Shown: piece by piece, positions 1-5,431 of the stretch
How the letters are laid out: every line of letters begins with the position of its first letter
How positions within the stretch are numbered: position 1 is the first letter of the stretch
Assembly: GCA_904501765.1 (NCBI GenBank)
Contig: CAJGCM010000148.1
Location: 1-5,431 of the forward strand
Reading direction: 5' to 3'
Source: an uncultured Clostridia bacterium
GTDB taxonomy: Bacteria > Bacillota > Clostridia > Oscillospirales > CAG-272
DNA length: 5,431 nt
The notes under the pieces: model-generated
What the model was told of the DNA's origin: nothing
Databases searched by the model: none
Seen by the model: only the letters and a program-made list of their open reading frames with translations
Program-made: the position numbers and the translations under genes

Positions 1-152
1 GGTCAAGGCTTTTGTACCCGCTTTCTTTTTTTATAAGTTTTGCCGAAAAACGGAATAATATGCGGAATTAATAAAAGCCTTTTTGAAAAAGGAAAAGCAA
101 AAGGAAATAAAAAAGCCAAAAAACAGTAAAAATTCATATAATTTTCTGCTTC
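1..152. other. A+T-rich intergenic spacer, no gene seen
   Basis: No coding region with a ribosome binding site is visible on either strand. The stretch is rich in A runs and T runs. The only structure is a tight A/T palindrome (CCTTTTT-G-AAAAAGG, 78-92), which on the - strand is followed by CTTTTATT and could at most be a weak terminator for leftward transcription. An open frame on the - strand across 31-237 has low-complexity Phe/Lys/Leu-rich composition and overlaps the promoter at 153-181, so it is treated as spurious. Confidence 0.6.
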
Positions 153-181
153 TTGACAAAATAGTTATTTTATAATAAAAT
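153..181 (+). promoter_or_regulatory. Sigma-A-type promoter for the DUF4190-like gene
   Basis: A perfect -35 box TTGACA (153-158) is followed after exactly 17 bp by TAAAAT (176-181), one base from the TATAAT consensus. Transcription would start near 188, giving a leader of about 90 nt before the ATG at 279. A TATAAT string at 171-176 lies only 12 bp from the -35 box, too close to act with it. The leader contains nested A/T inverted repeats (202-207 with 226-231, and 208-213 with 216-221), but the inner loop is only 2 nt, so no regulatory RNA is claimed. Confidence 0.7.
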
Positions 182-278
182 AGATATATGAAAAAATCAG
201 TCTTTTTTAAAACTTGTTTTAGAATAAAAAGCTTCATTAGTTTTAAGATATGAATTAAGTTTTTTTGTGAGGTAGAAA

Positions 279-764
279 ATGAATAGAAACGACAGCTTTG
301 ATTATTATATGAAGGAAAAAGAGGAAAAGAGCGCTGTCGCTCTTCCTGAGGTAGAGTGCGTGAAAAAAGAAGAGAGTGAGATTTTCGAGGATAAAACCGA
401 GGAAGGCGATATTGCCGTGCAGAGCTTCGACGTGGAAGAAGAGATATCGGAATACTACGAAGAGGACGGGGATGCGCGGCGCTTTAATCAGGATATAAGA
501 TACGACGAGATTTTTGATAAAAACAATCCCAAAACAATGGGATTTAGCGTAGTTTCTTTCACTTTAAGCATTTTGTCTGTTGTTTTTTGCTGGGTTTCTT
601 ATCTCGGCGCAATACTTGGCGTGGGAGCTGTGGTATTTTCCTTCGTGTCAAGGAAAACAATGAGATATTTTGATAAAATGGGAATTTCCGGTCTTATTCT
701 CGGCATTTTCGGCATTGTTTTCGGAATAACATCTTCTGTTTTAAGCTCTCTTGTTTTGCTTTAA
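279..764 (+). CDS. DUF4190-like membrane protein with acidic N-terminal domain
   Basis: The protein has 161 residues. Residues 1-85 are hydrophilic and strongly acidic (runs of E and D, for example 31-45 and 52-65), have no signal peptide and are probably disordered on the cytoplasmic side. Residues 88-124 and 134-159 are hydrophobic and Gly-rich, separated by a short basic loop (SRKTMRYFDKMG). This pattern, a helical hairpin, then 'ISGLILGIFGIVFGI' and a final hydrophobic stretch, resembles the DUF4190 family of small membrane proteins, whose function is unknown. The ATG at 279 is preceded by GTGAGG (267-272) at good spacing and is the first in-frame start after the promoter at 153-181. The downstream DUF368 gene starts 55 bp later without a visible terminator, so co-transcription is likely. 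The family call rests on pattern resemblance only and no specific role can be assigned. Confidence 0.8.
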   Translation: MNRNDSFDYYMKEKEEKSAVALPEVECVKKEESEIFEDKTEEGDIAVQSFDVEEEISEYYEEDGDARRFNQDIRYDEIFDKNNPKTMGFSVVSFTLSILSVVFCWVSYLGAILGVGAVVFSFVSRKTMRYFDKMGISGLILGIFGIVFGITSSVLSSLVLL

Positions 765-806
765 GTGGGTGCTTGAGATAGATGAGGAAAAAAGTTAAGG
801 CGTCAA

Positions 807-812
807 AGAGGT
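807..812 (+). promoter_or_regulatory. Ribosome binding site that fixes the DUF368 gene start
   Basis: AGAGGT lies 7 nt before the ATG at 820. A possible GTG start at 811 in the same frame overlaps this Shine-Dalgarno sequence and has only a distant AAGG (795-798) upstream. The ATG at 820 is therefore preferred, which shortens the protein by three residues. Confidence 0.7.
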
Positions 813-819
813 GCTTTGT

Positions 820-1824
820 ATGGAAAATAAAAACAAAAATAAAATCATAATTATGCTTCTGTGGGTGCTTGAAGGAGCGTTTGTCGGCACGGGCGCTATT
901 CTCCCGGGTATAAGTGGCGGGGCGCTCCTTGTAGCCTTCGGTATGTATAGACCCATAATAGAAACGCTTTCCCACCCTATAAAGGGACTAAAGACACATC
1001 TTAAGATGTTTATATTCTTCTTTGCAGGTGTTGGACTTGGCTTTGTGGGGCTGTCCAAGGTAACGAGTCTTCTTTTGTCTATGAACGAGGCTGTTGTTAC
1101 GGCTGTTTTCGTAGGCTTTATTTTGGGAACTGTTCCCGAGCTTTGGCGTGACGCTGGGGAGAGGGGCAGAACGAAGGGCTCTTATATAGCTCTTGCGGTC
1201 AGCTTTTTAGCGCTTCTCGGGCTTCTTATTTTCTTAAAAACAACCTCTGATGTAAAGCTTGAAGCAAACACGTGGGGCTTTATTTTCTGCGGTATTCTTT
1301 GGGGGCTCAGCTTCATTGTACCCGGGCTTTCTTCCTCCTCTCTTCTTTTGTTCTTCGGGCTTTACGAGCCGATGCTTGAAGGGATTTCATCCCTTTCCTT
1401 TGCTGTGATTATACCTATGGGACTTTCTATGGTGGCGTCGGTGCTGCTTCTTTCAAGGGTTATGGAAATAGCCTTCAAAAAATGCTATTCCATACTTACT
1501 CACAGTGTTCTCGGCTTTGTTTTGGCAACCACAGTTATGATAATTCCCCCGTTTAACACAGGCTTTGTCGATGCTCTTATTTATACCATTTGTATAGCGG
1601 CGGGAGCTGCGGTTTCCTTCTTCTTCTCTCTTCTTTGCGAGAGAATGAAGGTGAGGGCGGAGAGCATAAACGGACAGGACGAAGATAATTCGGAGAATGA
1701 CATAGGCGACTTTGAGGGTGCCACAGAGCTTTCTTCTTCAGAGTGTGAGGGGAACGACAGAGGCGAGAGCGTTAATATGGCAGAGGAGCCGTCTGAGGAC
1801 GGCGGCGAGCCGAGGGGAGAATAA
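820..1824 (+). CDS. popT: DUF368 family polyprenyl-phosphate transporter (PopT-like)
   Basis: The 334-residue polytopic membrane protein shows the two internal-repeat signatures of DUF368. The first half has 'GAILPGISGG' followed by FGMY (about residues 25-43). The second has 'FIVPGLSSSSLLLFFGLY' (165-182), each entering the membrane next to a Pro-Gly motif. Members of this family (PopT) are known to move undecaprenyl phosphate across the cytoplasmic membrane, returning the lipid carrier for peptidoglycan and surface polymer synthesis. DedA-type proteins do the same job. Hydrophobic segments run from about residue 9 to 272. The last 60 or so residues are hydrophilic, rich in Glu, Asp, Ser and Gly, and lack family features, making this protein longer than the roughly 260-310 residues I expect for the family. 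The second motif has Ser where Gly is common. The gene follows the DUF4190-like gene by 55 bp and is probably in its operon. No clear terminator follows it. The family is confident; the substrate is inferred from the family. Confidence 0.88.
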   Translation: MENKNKNKIIIMLLWVLEGAFVGTGAILPGISGGALLVAFGMYRPIIETLSHPIKGLKTHLKMFIFFFAGVGLGFVGLSKVTSLLLSMNEAVVTAVFVGFILGTVPELWRDAGERGRTKGSYIALAVSFLALLGLLIFLKTTSDVKLEANTWGFIFCGILWGLSFIVPGLSSSSLLLFFGLYEPMLEGISSLSFAVIIPMGLSMVASVLLLSRVMEIAFKKCYSILTHSVLGFVLATTVMIIPPFNTGFVDALIYTICIAAGAAVSFFFSLLCERMKVRAESINGQDEDNSENDIGDFEGATELSSSECEGNDRGESVNMAEEPSEDGGEPRGE

Positions 1825-1896
1825 AAAATCAAGGCTCTTTTTAAAAAGGAAAATTCTGCCGAAAGAGATAAAAGACATTGAAACGGAAAACACCTA

Positions 1897-1925
1897 TTGA
1901 CAAAAGGAGAAAAGGGTGTTATAAT
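1897..1925 (+). promoter_or_regulatory. Perfect consensus promoter of the mntP leader
   Basis: TTGACA (1897-1902) and TATAAT (1920-1925) are separated by exactly 17 bp, a full match to the sigma-70/sigma-A consensus. The start site should be near 1932-1933, immediately before the first leader hairpin. Such a strong promoter fits control after initiation, by the riboswitch and terminator downstream. An inverted repeat AACACC (1889-1894) / GGTGTT (1915-1920) encloses the -35 box and touches the -10 box, which is where an operator could sit. Confidence 0.9.
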
Positions 1926-1930
1926 TCTTC

Positions 1931-1982
1931 TTGGTCAGCGAAACACCGAGATGTACGAAATTTGTTCGGTGTGGGTGGCTAA
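1931..1982 (+). other. 5' leader hairpin ahead of the riboswitch aptamer
   Basis: At the very 5' end of the predicted transcript, ACACCGA (1943-1949) pairs perfectly with TCGGTGT (1966-1972). An outer helix TTGGTCA (1931-1937) can pair with TGGCTAA (1976-1982) with two G-U pairs, although its first bases depend on the exact start site. It lies 7 nt before the aptamer P1 helix. It may simply protect the 5' end or help folding. I cannot say whether it is a standard accessory of this riboswitch class. Confidence 0.55.
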
Positions 1983-1989
1983 AATTTTC

Positions 1990-2076
1990 CGTGAGGGAGT
2001 AGTAAGCGCAATTTTGCGTAGTAAGTCAACATTCTGGCGACATTCGCCTGGCTTGCTTTAAATTACGAGACTCATG
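1990..2076 (+). promoter_or_regulatory. yybP-ykoY (manganese) riboswitch aptamer
   Basis: The element matches the yybP-ykoY class in order and motif. P1 is CGTGAG (1990-1995) with CTCATG (2071-2076). It is followed by the conserved GGAGTAG loop strand (1996-2002), a hairpin CGCAA/TTGCG (2007-2018), and a long hairpin with AGTAAGTC (2020-2027) pairing to GGCTTGCT (2050-2057), capped by GGCGA/TCGCC (2036-2048). The conserved second loop strand CGAGA (2066-2070) comes directly before the 3' half of P1. The two conserved loops are known to dock and form a Mn2+ site. Binding turns expression on in characterised examples. The downstream gene is a MntP exporter, the classic target, which strongly supports the call. 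Confidence 0.92.
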
Positions 2077-2134
2077 TATATCTTAAGACGAGTTATACAG
2101 GAGTTTACATATTAAAACCTTACCCGTGTATGAC
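2071..2134 (+). promoter_or_regulatory. Riboswitch expression platform: competing anti-antiterminator and antiterminator helices
   Basis: The segment GTTATACAGG (2092-2101) has two possible partners. Without ligand, the free 3' strand of P1 can pair with it: CTC (2071-2073) with GAG (2101-2103), and TGTATA (2075-2080) with TATACA (2094-2099). With P1 formed, part of that strand is occupied, and GTTATACA (2092-2099) can pair with TGTATGAC (2127-2134), the 5' arm of the terminator, blocking termination. This gives a genetic ON switch with Mn2+, as expected for the class. The pairings are read directly from the sequence; the regulatory order is inferred. Confidence 0.7.
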
Positions 2135-2159
2135 TTTGTCGTACACGGTTTTTGTTTTT
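2124..2159 (+). terminator. Intrinsic terminator of the mntP riboswitch
   Basis: CCGTGTATGAC (2124-2134) and GTCGTACACGG (2138-2148) form an 11-bp stem with one G-U pair and a 3-nt loop, followed by TTTTTGTTTTT (2149-2159). It lies between the aptamer and the mntP start, so it is a leader attenuator rather than a gene-end terminator. Its 5' arm is shared with the antiterminator helix. Confidence 0.92.
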
Positions 2160-2216
2160 GACTGTATTTGGGAGCTGTGACTGTGCGTTTTTTGCAAAAA
2201 GAGTCGGCAGCCCGGG

Positions 2217-2221
2217 AAGGA
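2217..2221 (+). promoter_or_regulatory. Ribosome binding site that fixes the mntP start
   Basis: AAGGA lies 6 nt before the ATG at 2228. The reading frame stays open upstream to a TTG at 2168, but those 20 extra residues lie directly after the terminator, have no Shine-Dalgarno sequence at a suitable distance and do not look like part of MntP. Confidence 0.8.
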
Positions 2222-2227
2222 ATTTTT

Positions 2228-2815
2228 ATGGAGCTTAGCCTTTTATTCTTCGTTGAGAGCATAGCTCTCGGGGTAGGACTGGCAATGGACGCCTTTTCCG
2301 TGTCCTTGGCAGACGGAATGCACGAGCCTTGTATTAGGAGAGGTAAAATGGTGGGAATTGCCGCACTATTCGCCTTCTTCCAGGCGGCGATGCCCCTTAT
2401 CGGCTGGGTTTGCGTTCACACGATAGTTGAAATTTTCCTCGGCTTCTCGAGCTTTATCCCTTGGATAGCGTTAGCTTTGCTTGTTATAATAGGTGGCAAA
2501 ATGCTTCTTGACGGTATAAGGAATAAAGAGGAAGAATGCGCCTGCGCCGCAGTTGGAATAGGAGCTATTATAGTTCAAGCGGTTGCCACCTCAATAGACG
2601 CCTTATCCGTAGGCTTTACTATTGCTGAATACGACCTTCTTTTTGCGATTCTCGCCGCTCTTATCATAGCAGCCGTAACCTTCCCCATATGCCTTTTGGG
2701 AGTTTTTATAGGTAAAAAATTCGGGGACAAGCTATCCTGTCGAGCGCAGATTTTCGGCGGAGTCGTGCTTATTCTTATAGGAATTGAGATTTTTATAACC
2801 GGGCTTTTGGGATAA
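2228..2815 (+). CDS. mntP: Manganese efflux pump MntP
   Basis: The 195-residue protein has about six hydrophobic segments, close to the roughly 188 residues of the E. coli protein. Two inverted-repeat signatures carry the conserved acidic residues: 'GLAMDAFSVSLADG' (17-30, Asp21) in the first half and 'ATSIDALSVGF' (120-130, Asp124) in the second. 'PLIGW' (56-60) and 'IIGGKMLLDG' (87-96) also match the family. MntP exports Mn2+ across the cytoplasmic membrane and protects against manganese excess. A short Glu/Cys-containing loop (99-106) separates the two halves. The gene sits directly behind a manganese riboswitch with its own terminator, so it should be transcribed when cytoplasmic Mn2+ is high. 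The ATPase gene 93 bp downstream is probably read from the same transcript. Function is assigned with confidence from family and riboswitch together. Confidence 0.95.
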   Translation: MELSLLFFVESIALGVGLAMDAFSVSLADGMHEPCIRRGKMVGIAALFAFFQAAMPLIGWVCVHTIVEIFLGFSSFIPWIALALLVIIGGKMLLDGIRNKEEECACAAVGIGAIIVQAVATSIDALSVGFTIAEYDLLFAILAALIIAAVTFPICLLGVFIGKKFGDKLSCRAQIFGGVVLILIGIEIFITGLLG

Positions 2816-2895
2816 AATAGCTTTTCTTTAAGTGTAAATCCCCATAGCCGGAATAAATTGAGAGAAAATAATATAAAAATAAATAAAGAAAAAAC

Positions 2896-2900
2896 GGAGG
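2896..2900 (+). promoter_or_regulatory. Ribosome binding site for the GTG start of the ATPase
   Basis: A strong GGAGG lies 8 nt before the GTG at 2909. It decides this start, since no ATG lies nearby in frame and the conserved N-terminal cation-ATPase domain begins within the first residues after it. Confidence 0.85.
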
Positions 2901-2908
2901 AAATTTCG

Positions 2909-5431
2909 GTGCGTTATTATTGCGAAGAAAAAGAAAACGTTCTCGCAGAGCTGAAAACCGCTCCCGAGGGACTTACCTCGGCGGAAGCGGAAAGGCGACT
3001 TGCCGAGTACGGTAAAAACCGCCTGGCGGCGGCAAAGCCCAAATCTCTCATAAGGAGATTCTTTGAGCAGCTGCTTGACCCTATGACCTTAATACTCATA
3101 GCGGCGGCAATTATCAGCGGTGCTTTGGCTGTTTTTGAAAGCATTAACAATCCCGGTGAAGGAGAGGGCTTTGCCGACGTTATAATAATCCTTGCGGTTG
3201 TTATAATCAATGCGGTTCTCGGTGTTTATCAGGAGAGTAAGGCGGAGAAGGCTATCGAAGCGCTGCAAAAGATGTCGGCGGCAACCTCGAAGGTTTTGCG
3301 TGACGGCAAGGTGCAGATTATTCACAGCGAGGATATAGTCCCCGGTGACGTTATTATCCTGGAGGCAGGCGATGCGGTTCCCGCAGATGCGAGAATCATT
3401 GAAAACGCCAGCCTTAAGGTTGAAGAGGCGGCTCTCACTGGAGAGTCGGTACCCGTTACCAAGTTTATAGACATTATAAACCTTAAGGACGGCGAGCGTG
3501 ACGTTCCCCTCGGGGATAGAAAAAATATGCTCTATATGGGCTCAACCGTGGTTTACGGGCGCGGCGTTGCCGTTGTTACCGACACGGGTATGACCACGGA
3601 AATGGGTAAGATTGCAGACGCTCTTACACAGTCTGCCGACGGTGAAACCCCCTTGCAGAAGAAGCTTCACCAGCTCTCGAAAATACTTACCTGGCTGGTG
3701 CTGGGTATCTGTGGTATCGTATTTGCCGTTCAGCTTATCCGTCACGGCTCCCTTACCGATTTCACCTTTGCCCTTGACGCCTTTATGATAGCCGTATCCT
3801 TGGCGGTTGCGGCGATACCCGAGGGTCTTGCGGCGGTTGTTACCGTGGTTTTGTCAATTGGCGTTACCAACATGTCGAAGAGAAACGCTATTATAAGAAA
3901 GCTGACAGCCGTCGAAACTCTCGGCTGCGCTCAGATTATATGCTCCGACAAAACGGGAACCTTAACTCAGAATAAAATGACCGTGGTGGATAGCTTCACT
4001 ACGGACGAGAGGCTTCTCGCCTCTGCTATGGCGCTCTGCTCCGATGCGGAGCTTGACACCGAGGGCAACGTAACCGGCGAGCCTACCGAGGCTGCTCTCG
4101 TAGCCTTCGCAGATAAGCTTGGACTTAAAAAATACGAGCTTAAAGAAAGCTGTCCGAGAGTGCTTGAGGCGCCCTTCGACTCTTCAAGAAAAATGATGAG
4201 CACCGTTCACAAAACCGAGGACGGAATAATTCAGTACACCAAGGGTGCGCCCGACGTGGTTATAGGAAAATGCAAGTACTACCTTGACGGCGGCGACGTA
4301 AAGCCAATGAGCGAGGAATATAAGAGGGAAATTCTTGAGGCAAACAAGGCTATGGCGGATAAGGCTCTCAGAGTTCTTGCATCAGCTATGAGAAAATGGG
4401 ATAGCGCTCCCGCCTCCTCGGAGCCCGAGTTCCTTGAAGAGGAGCTTATATTCGTGGGACTTACGGGAATGATTGACCCCGTCCGTCCCGAGGTTAAGGC
4501 GGCTATCGTTGAGTGCCGCTCTGCGGGAGTACGCCCCATAATGATAACCGGCGACCACATAGACACGGCTACCGCTATTGCCCGTGAGCTTGGCATTATA
4601 ACCGAGGAAACCTACGCTATAACAGGCTCCGAGCTTTCCGAAATGTCCGACGAGGAATTTGCGGAGAAATTCGACAAAATCAGCGTTTACGCAAGAGTTC
4701 AGCCTGAGCATAAGACAAGAATAGTAAACGCTTGGAAAAATGCGGGCTACGTTACCGCAATGACAGGCGACGGCGTTAACGACGCCCCCTCTATCAAGGC
4801 TGCCGATATAGGTGTTGGTATGGGTATTACGGGAACTGACGTTACCAAAAACGTTGCCGATATGGTGCTTGCTGACGATAACTTCGCAACAATAGTTGGC
4901 GCTGTCGAAGAGGGAAGAAGAATTTACGATAATATAAGAAAAGCAATTCAGTTCTTGCTCGGCTCAAACTTAAGCGAGGTGCTTTGCATATTCTTCGCAA
5001 CCTTAATAGGCTTCACGATTCTTGAGCCTGTTCACCTTCTTTGGATAAACCTTGTAACCGACTGTCTTCCCGCTCTTGCTCTCGGTATGGAATTTGCCGA
5101 GCCGAATATAATGAAGAGAAAGCCCCGTGATTCGAGGGCAGGAATCTTTGCCGACGGAATGGGTGTCAATATCGCCTACCAGGGCGCCCTTGTAACCCTT
5201 CTCGTTATGGTATCCTATTTTCTCGGTCACTTTATGGAAACAGGCACCTTCGTTATAGAGAACAGCGCTCACGGCATGACTATGGCATTCCTCACCCTCT
5301 CAATGGCTGAGATTTTCCATAGCTTCAATATGCGTTCAAGAACGGAGAGCATATTCGCCCTTCCCAAGCAGAACAAAATGCTTCTCCTTGCAGGTCTTGG
5401 CTCCCTCGTGGCAACGACCCTTGTATGTGAA
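2909..5431 (+). CDS. P2-type cation-transporting ATPase (calcium-ATPase-like), 3' end cut by the window
   Basis: An uninterrupted frame of 841 codons runs off the right edge; relatives are about 870-900 residues, so only the last part of the membrane domain is missing. The parts in order are: cation-ATPase N-terminal domain (1-50); M1-M2 (about 57-110); actuator domain with TGES (177-180); M3 (258-280); M4 with PEGL (304-307); DKTGTLT with the phosphorylated Asp347; nucleotide-binding domain with KGAPD (445-449); TGD (547-549); TGDGVNDAP (619-627); M5 with Asn687 and Glu690; and M6 with Asn714, Thr717 and Asp718. Glu305, Asn714 and Asp718 match calcium site II of SERCA. The M8 region (TLSMAEIFHSFNMRS) appears to lack the SERCA site I glutamate, suggesting one ion per cycle. 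It pumps a divalent cation out of the cytoplasm using ATP: Ca2+ by family, possibly Mn2+ given its place behind mntP and the manganese riboswitch. No frameshift was seen. Confidence 0.93.
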   Translation, partial: MRYYCEEKENVLAELKTAPEGLTSAEAERRLAEYGKNRLAAAKPKSLIRRFFEQLLDPMTLILIAAAIISGALAVFESINNPGEGEGFADVIIILAVVIINAVLGVYQESKAEKAIEALQKMSAATSKVLRDGKVQIIHSEDIVPGDVIILEAGDAVPADARIIENASLKVEEAALTGESVPVTKFIDIINLKDGERDVPLGDRKNMLYMGSTVVYGRGVAVVTDTGMTTEMGKIADALTQSADGETPLQKKLHQLSKILTWLVLGICGIVFAVQLIRHGSLTDFTFALDAFMIAVSLAVAAIPEGLAAVVTVVLSIGVTNMSKRNAIIRKLTAVETLGCAQIICSDKTGTLTQNKMTVVDSFTTDERLLASAMALCSDAELDTEGNVTGEPTEAALVAFADKLGLKKYELKESCPRVLEAPFDSSRKMMSTVHKTEDGIIQYTKGAPDVVIGKCKYYLDGGDVKPMSEEYKREILEANKAMADKALRVLASAMRKWDSAPASSEPEFLEEELIFVGLTGMIDPVRPEVKAAIVECRSAGVRPIMITGDHIDTATAIARELGIITEETYAITGSELSEMSDEEFAEKFDKISVYARVQPEHKTRIVNAWKNAGYVTAMTGDGVNDAPSIKAADIGVGMGITGTDVTKNVADMVLADDNFATIVGAVEEGRRIYDNIRKAIQFLLGSNLSEVLCIFFATLIGFTILEPVHLLWINLVTDCLPALALGMEFAEPNIMKRKPRDSRAGIFADGMGVNIAYQGALVTLLVMVSYFLGHFMETGTFVIENSAHGMTMAFLTLSMAEIFHSFNMRSRTESIFALPKQNKMLLLAGLGSLVATTLVCE

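Noticed and set aside
78..92. CCTTTTT-G-AAAAAGG palindrome as a terminator
   Set aside because: The stem is nearly all A-T with a one-base loop, and the T-rich tail exists only on the - strand, where no gene is visible in the window.
31..237. Open frame on the - strand, 68 codons, Phe/Lys/Leu-rich
   Set aside because: Low-complexity translation of A+T-rich DNA. It covers a good promoter on the + strand and matches no family.
811..819. GTG start at 811 for the DUF368 gene
   Set aside because: The codon overlaps the AGAGGT that serves the ATG at 820, and its own upstream AAGG is too distant.
1837..1848. CTTTTTAAAAAG palindrome after the PopT-like gene as its terminator
   Set aside because: It is a short A/T stem without loop bases or a following T run. 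No convincing terminator was found for this gene.
1712..1900. Small + strand open frame overlapping the end of the PopT-like gene
   Set aside because: It overlaps the transporter in another frame, includes the next promoter's -35 region, and its basic Arg/Ser-rich product looks like an out-of-frame translation.
2168..2227. N-terminal extension of MntP from a TTG at 2168
   Set aside because: It has no suitable ribosome binding site, begins right after the terminator, and the 20 extra residues do not match MntP. The ATG at 2228 has AAGGA at 6 nt.
2858..2877. TTGAGA and TATAAA as a separate promoter for the ATPase
   Set aside because: The boxes are only 8 bp apart, and no -35-like sequence lies 16-18 bp upstream of the TATAAA.
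2917..5272. Several - strand open frames of 67-109 codons across the ATPase gene
   Set aside because: All lie inside a continuous, motif-complete ATPase frame on the + strand and are antisense shadows of its codon bias.

Overview
The window looks like chromosomal DNA from a Gram-positive anaerobe of the Clostridia (Bacillota). This is inferred from very A+T-rich spacers, strong purine-rich ribosome binding sites, consensus sigma-A-type promoters, frequent ATA, AGA and AGG codons, and the gene families present. No species can be named from the sequence alone. All four genes supported here are on the + strand, and the open frames on the - strand are shadows.

Left part (1-1824): an A+T-rich spacer carries a good promoter (TTGACA, 17 bp, TAAAAT). 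It leads into a 161-residue membrane protein with an acidic cytoplasmic N-terminus and a DUF4190-like hydrophobic C-terminus. About 55 bp further on lies a DUF368 family protein. This family was recently identified as the polyprenyl-phosphate (undecaprenyl phosphate) transporter PopT, which recycles the lipid carrier of cell wall synthesis. Here it has an unusual acidic C-terminal tail. The two genes probably form one transcription unit.

Middle (1825-2227): this roughly 400-bp stretch has no gene but is the most information-rich part of the window. It holds a perfect consensus promoter (TTGACA, 17 bp, TATAAT), an extra 5' leader hairpin, a yybP-ykoY (manganese) riboswitch aptamer, an expression platform with two competing helices, and a strong intrinsic terminator.

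Right part (2228-5431): mntP, a small manganese exporter, is followed after 93 bp by a P2-type (calcium-ATPase-like) cation pump that runs off the right end after 841 codons. I see no terminator or convincing promoter between the two. The simplest reading is one manganese-induced operon for metal efflux, with a secondary-type exporter and an ATP-driven pump under one riboswitch.

No mobile element, CRISPR array, tRNA or rRNA was seen. Nothing here is a clearly new system. The items most worth following up are the fully readable riboswitch switching mechanism, the pump's place under manganese control, a repeated 53-bp-spaced inverted repeat around the mntP promoter, and the acidic tails on the two left-hand membrane proteins.
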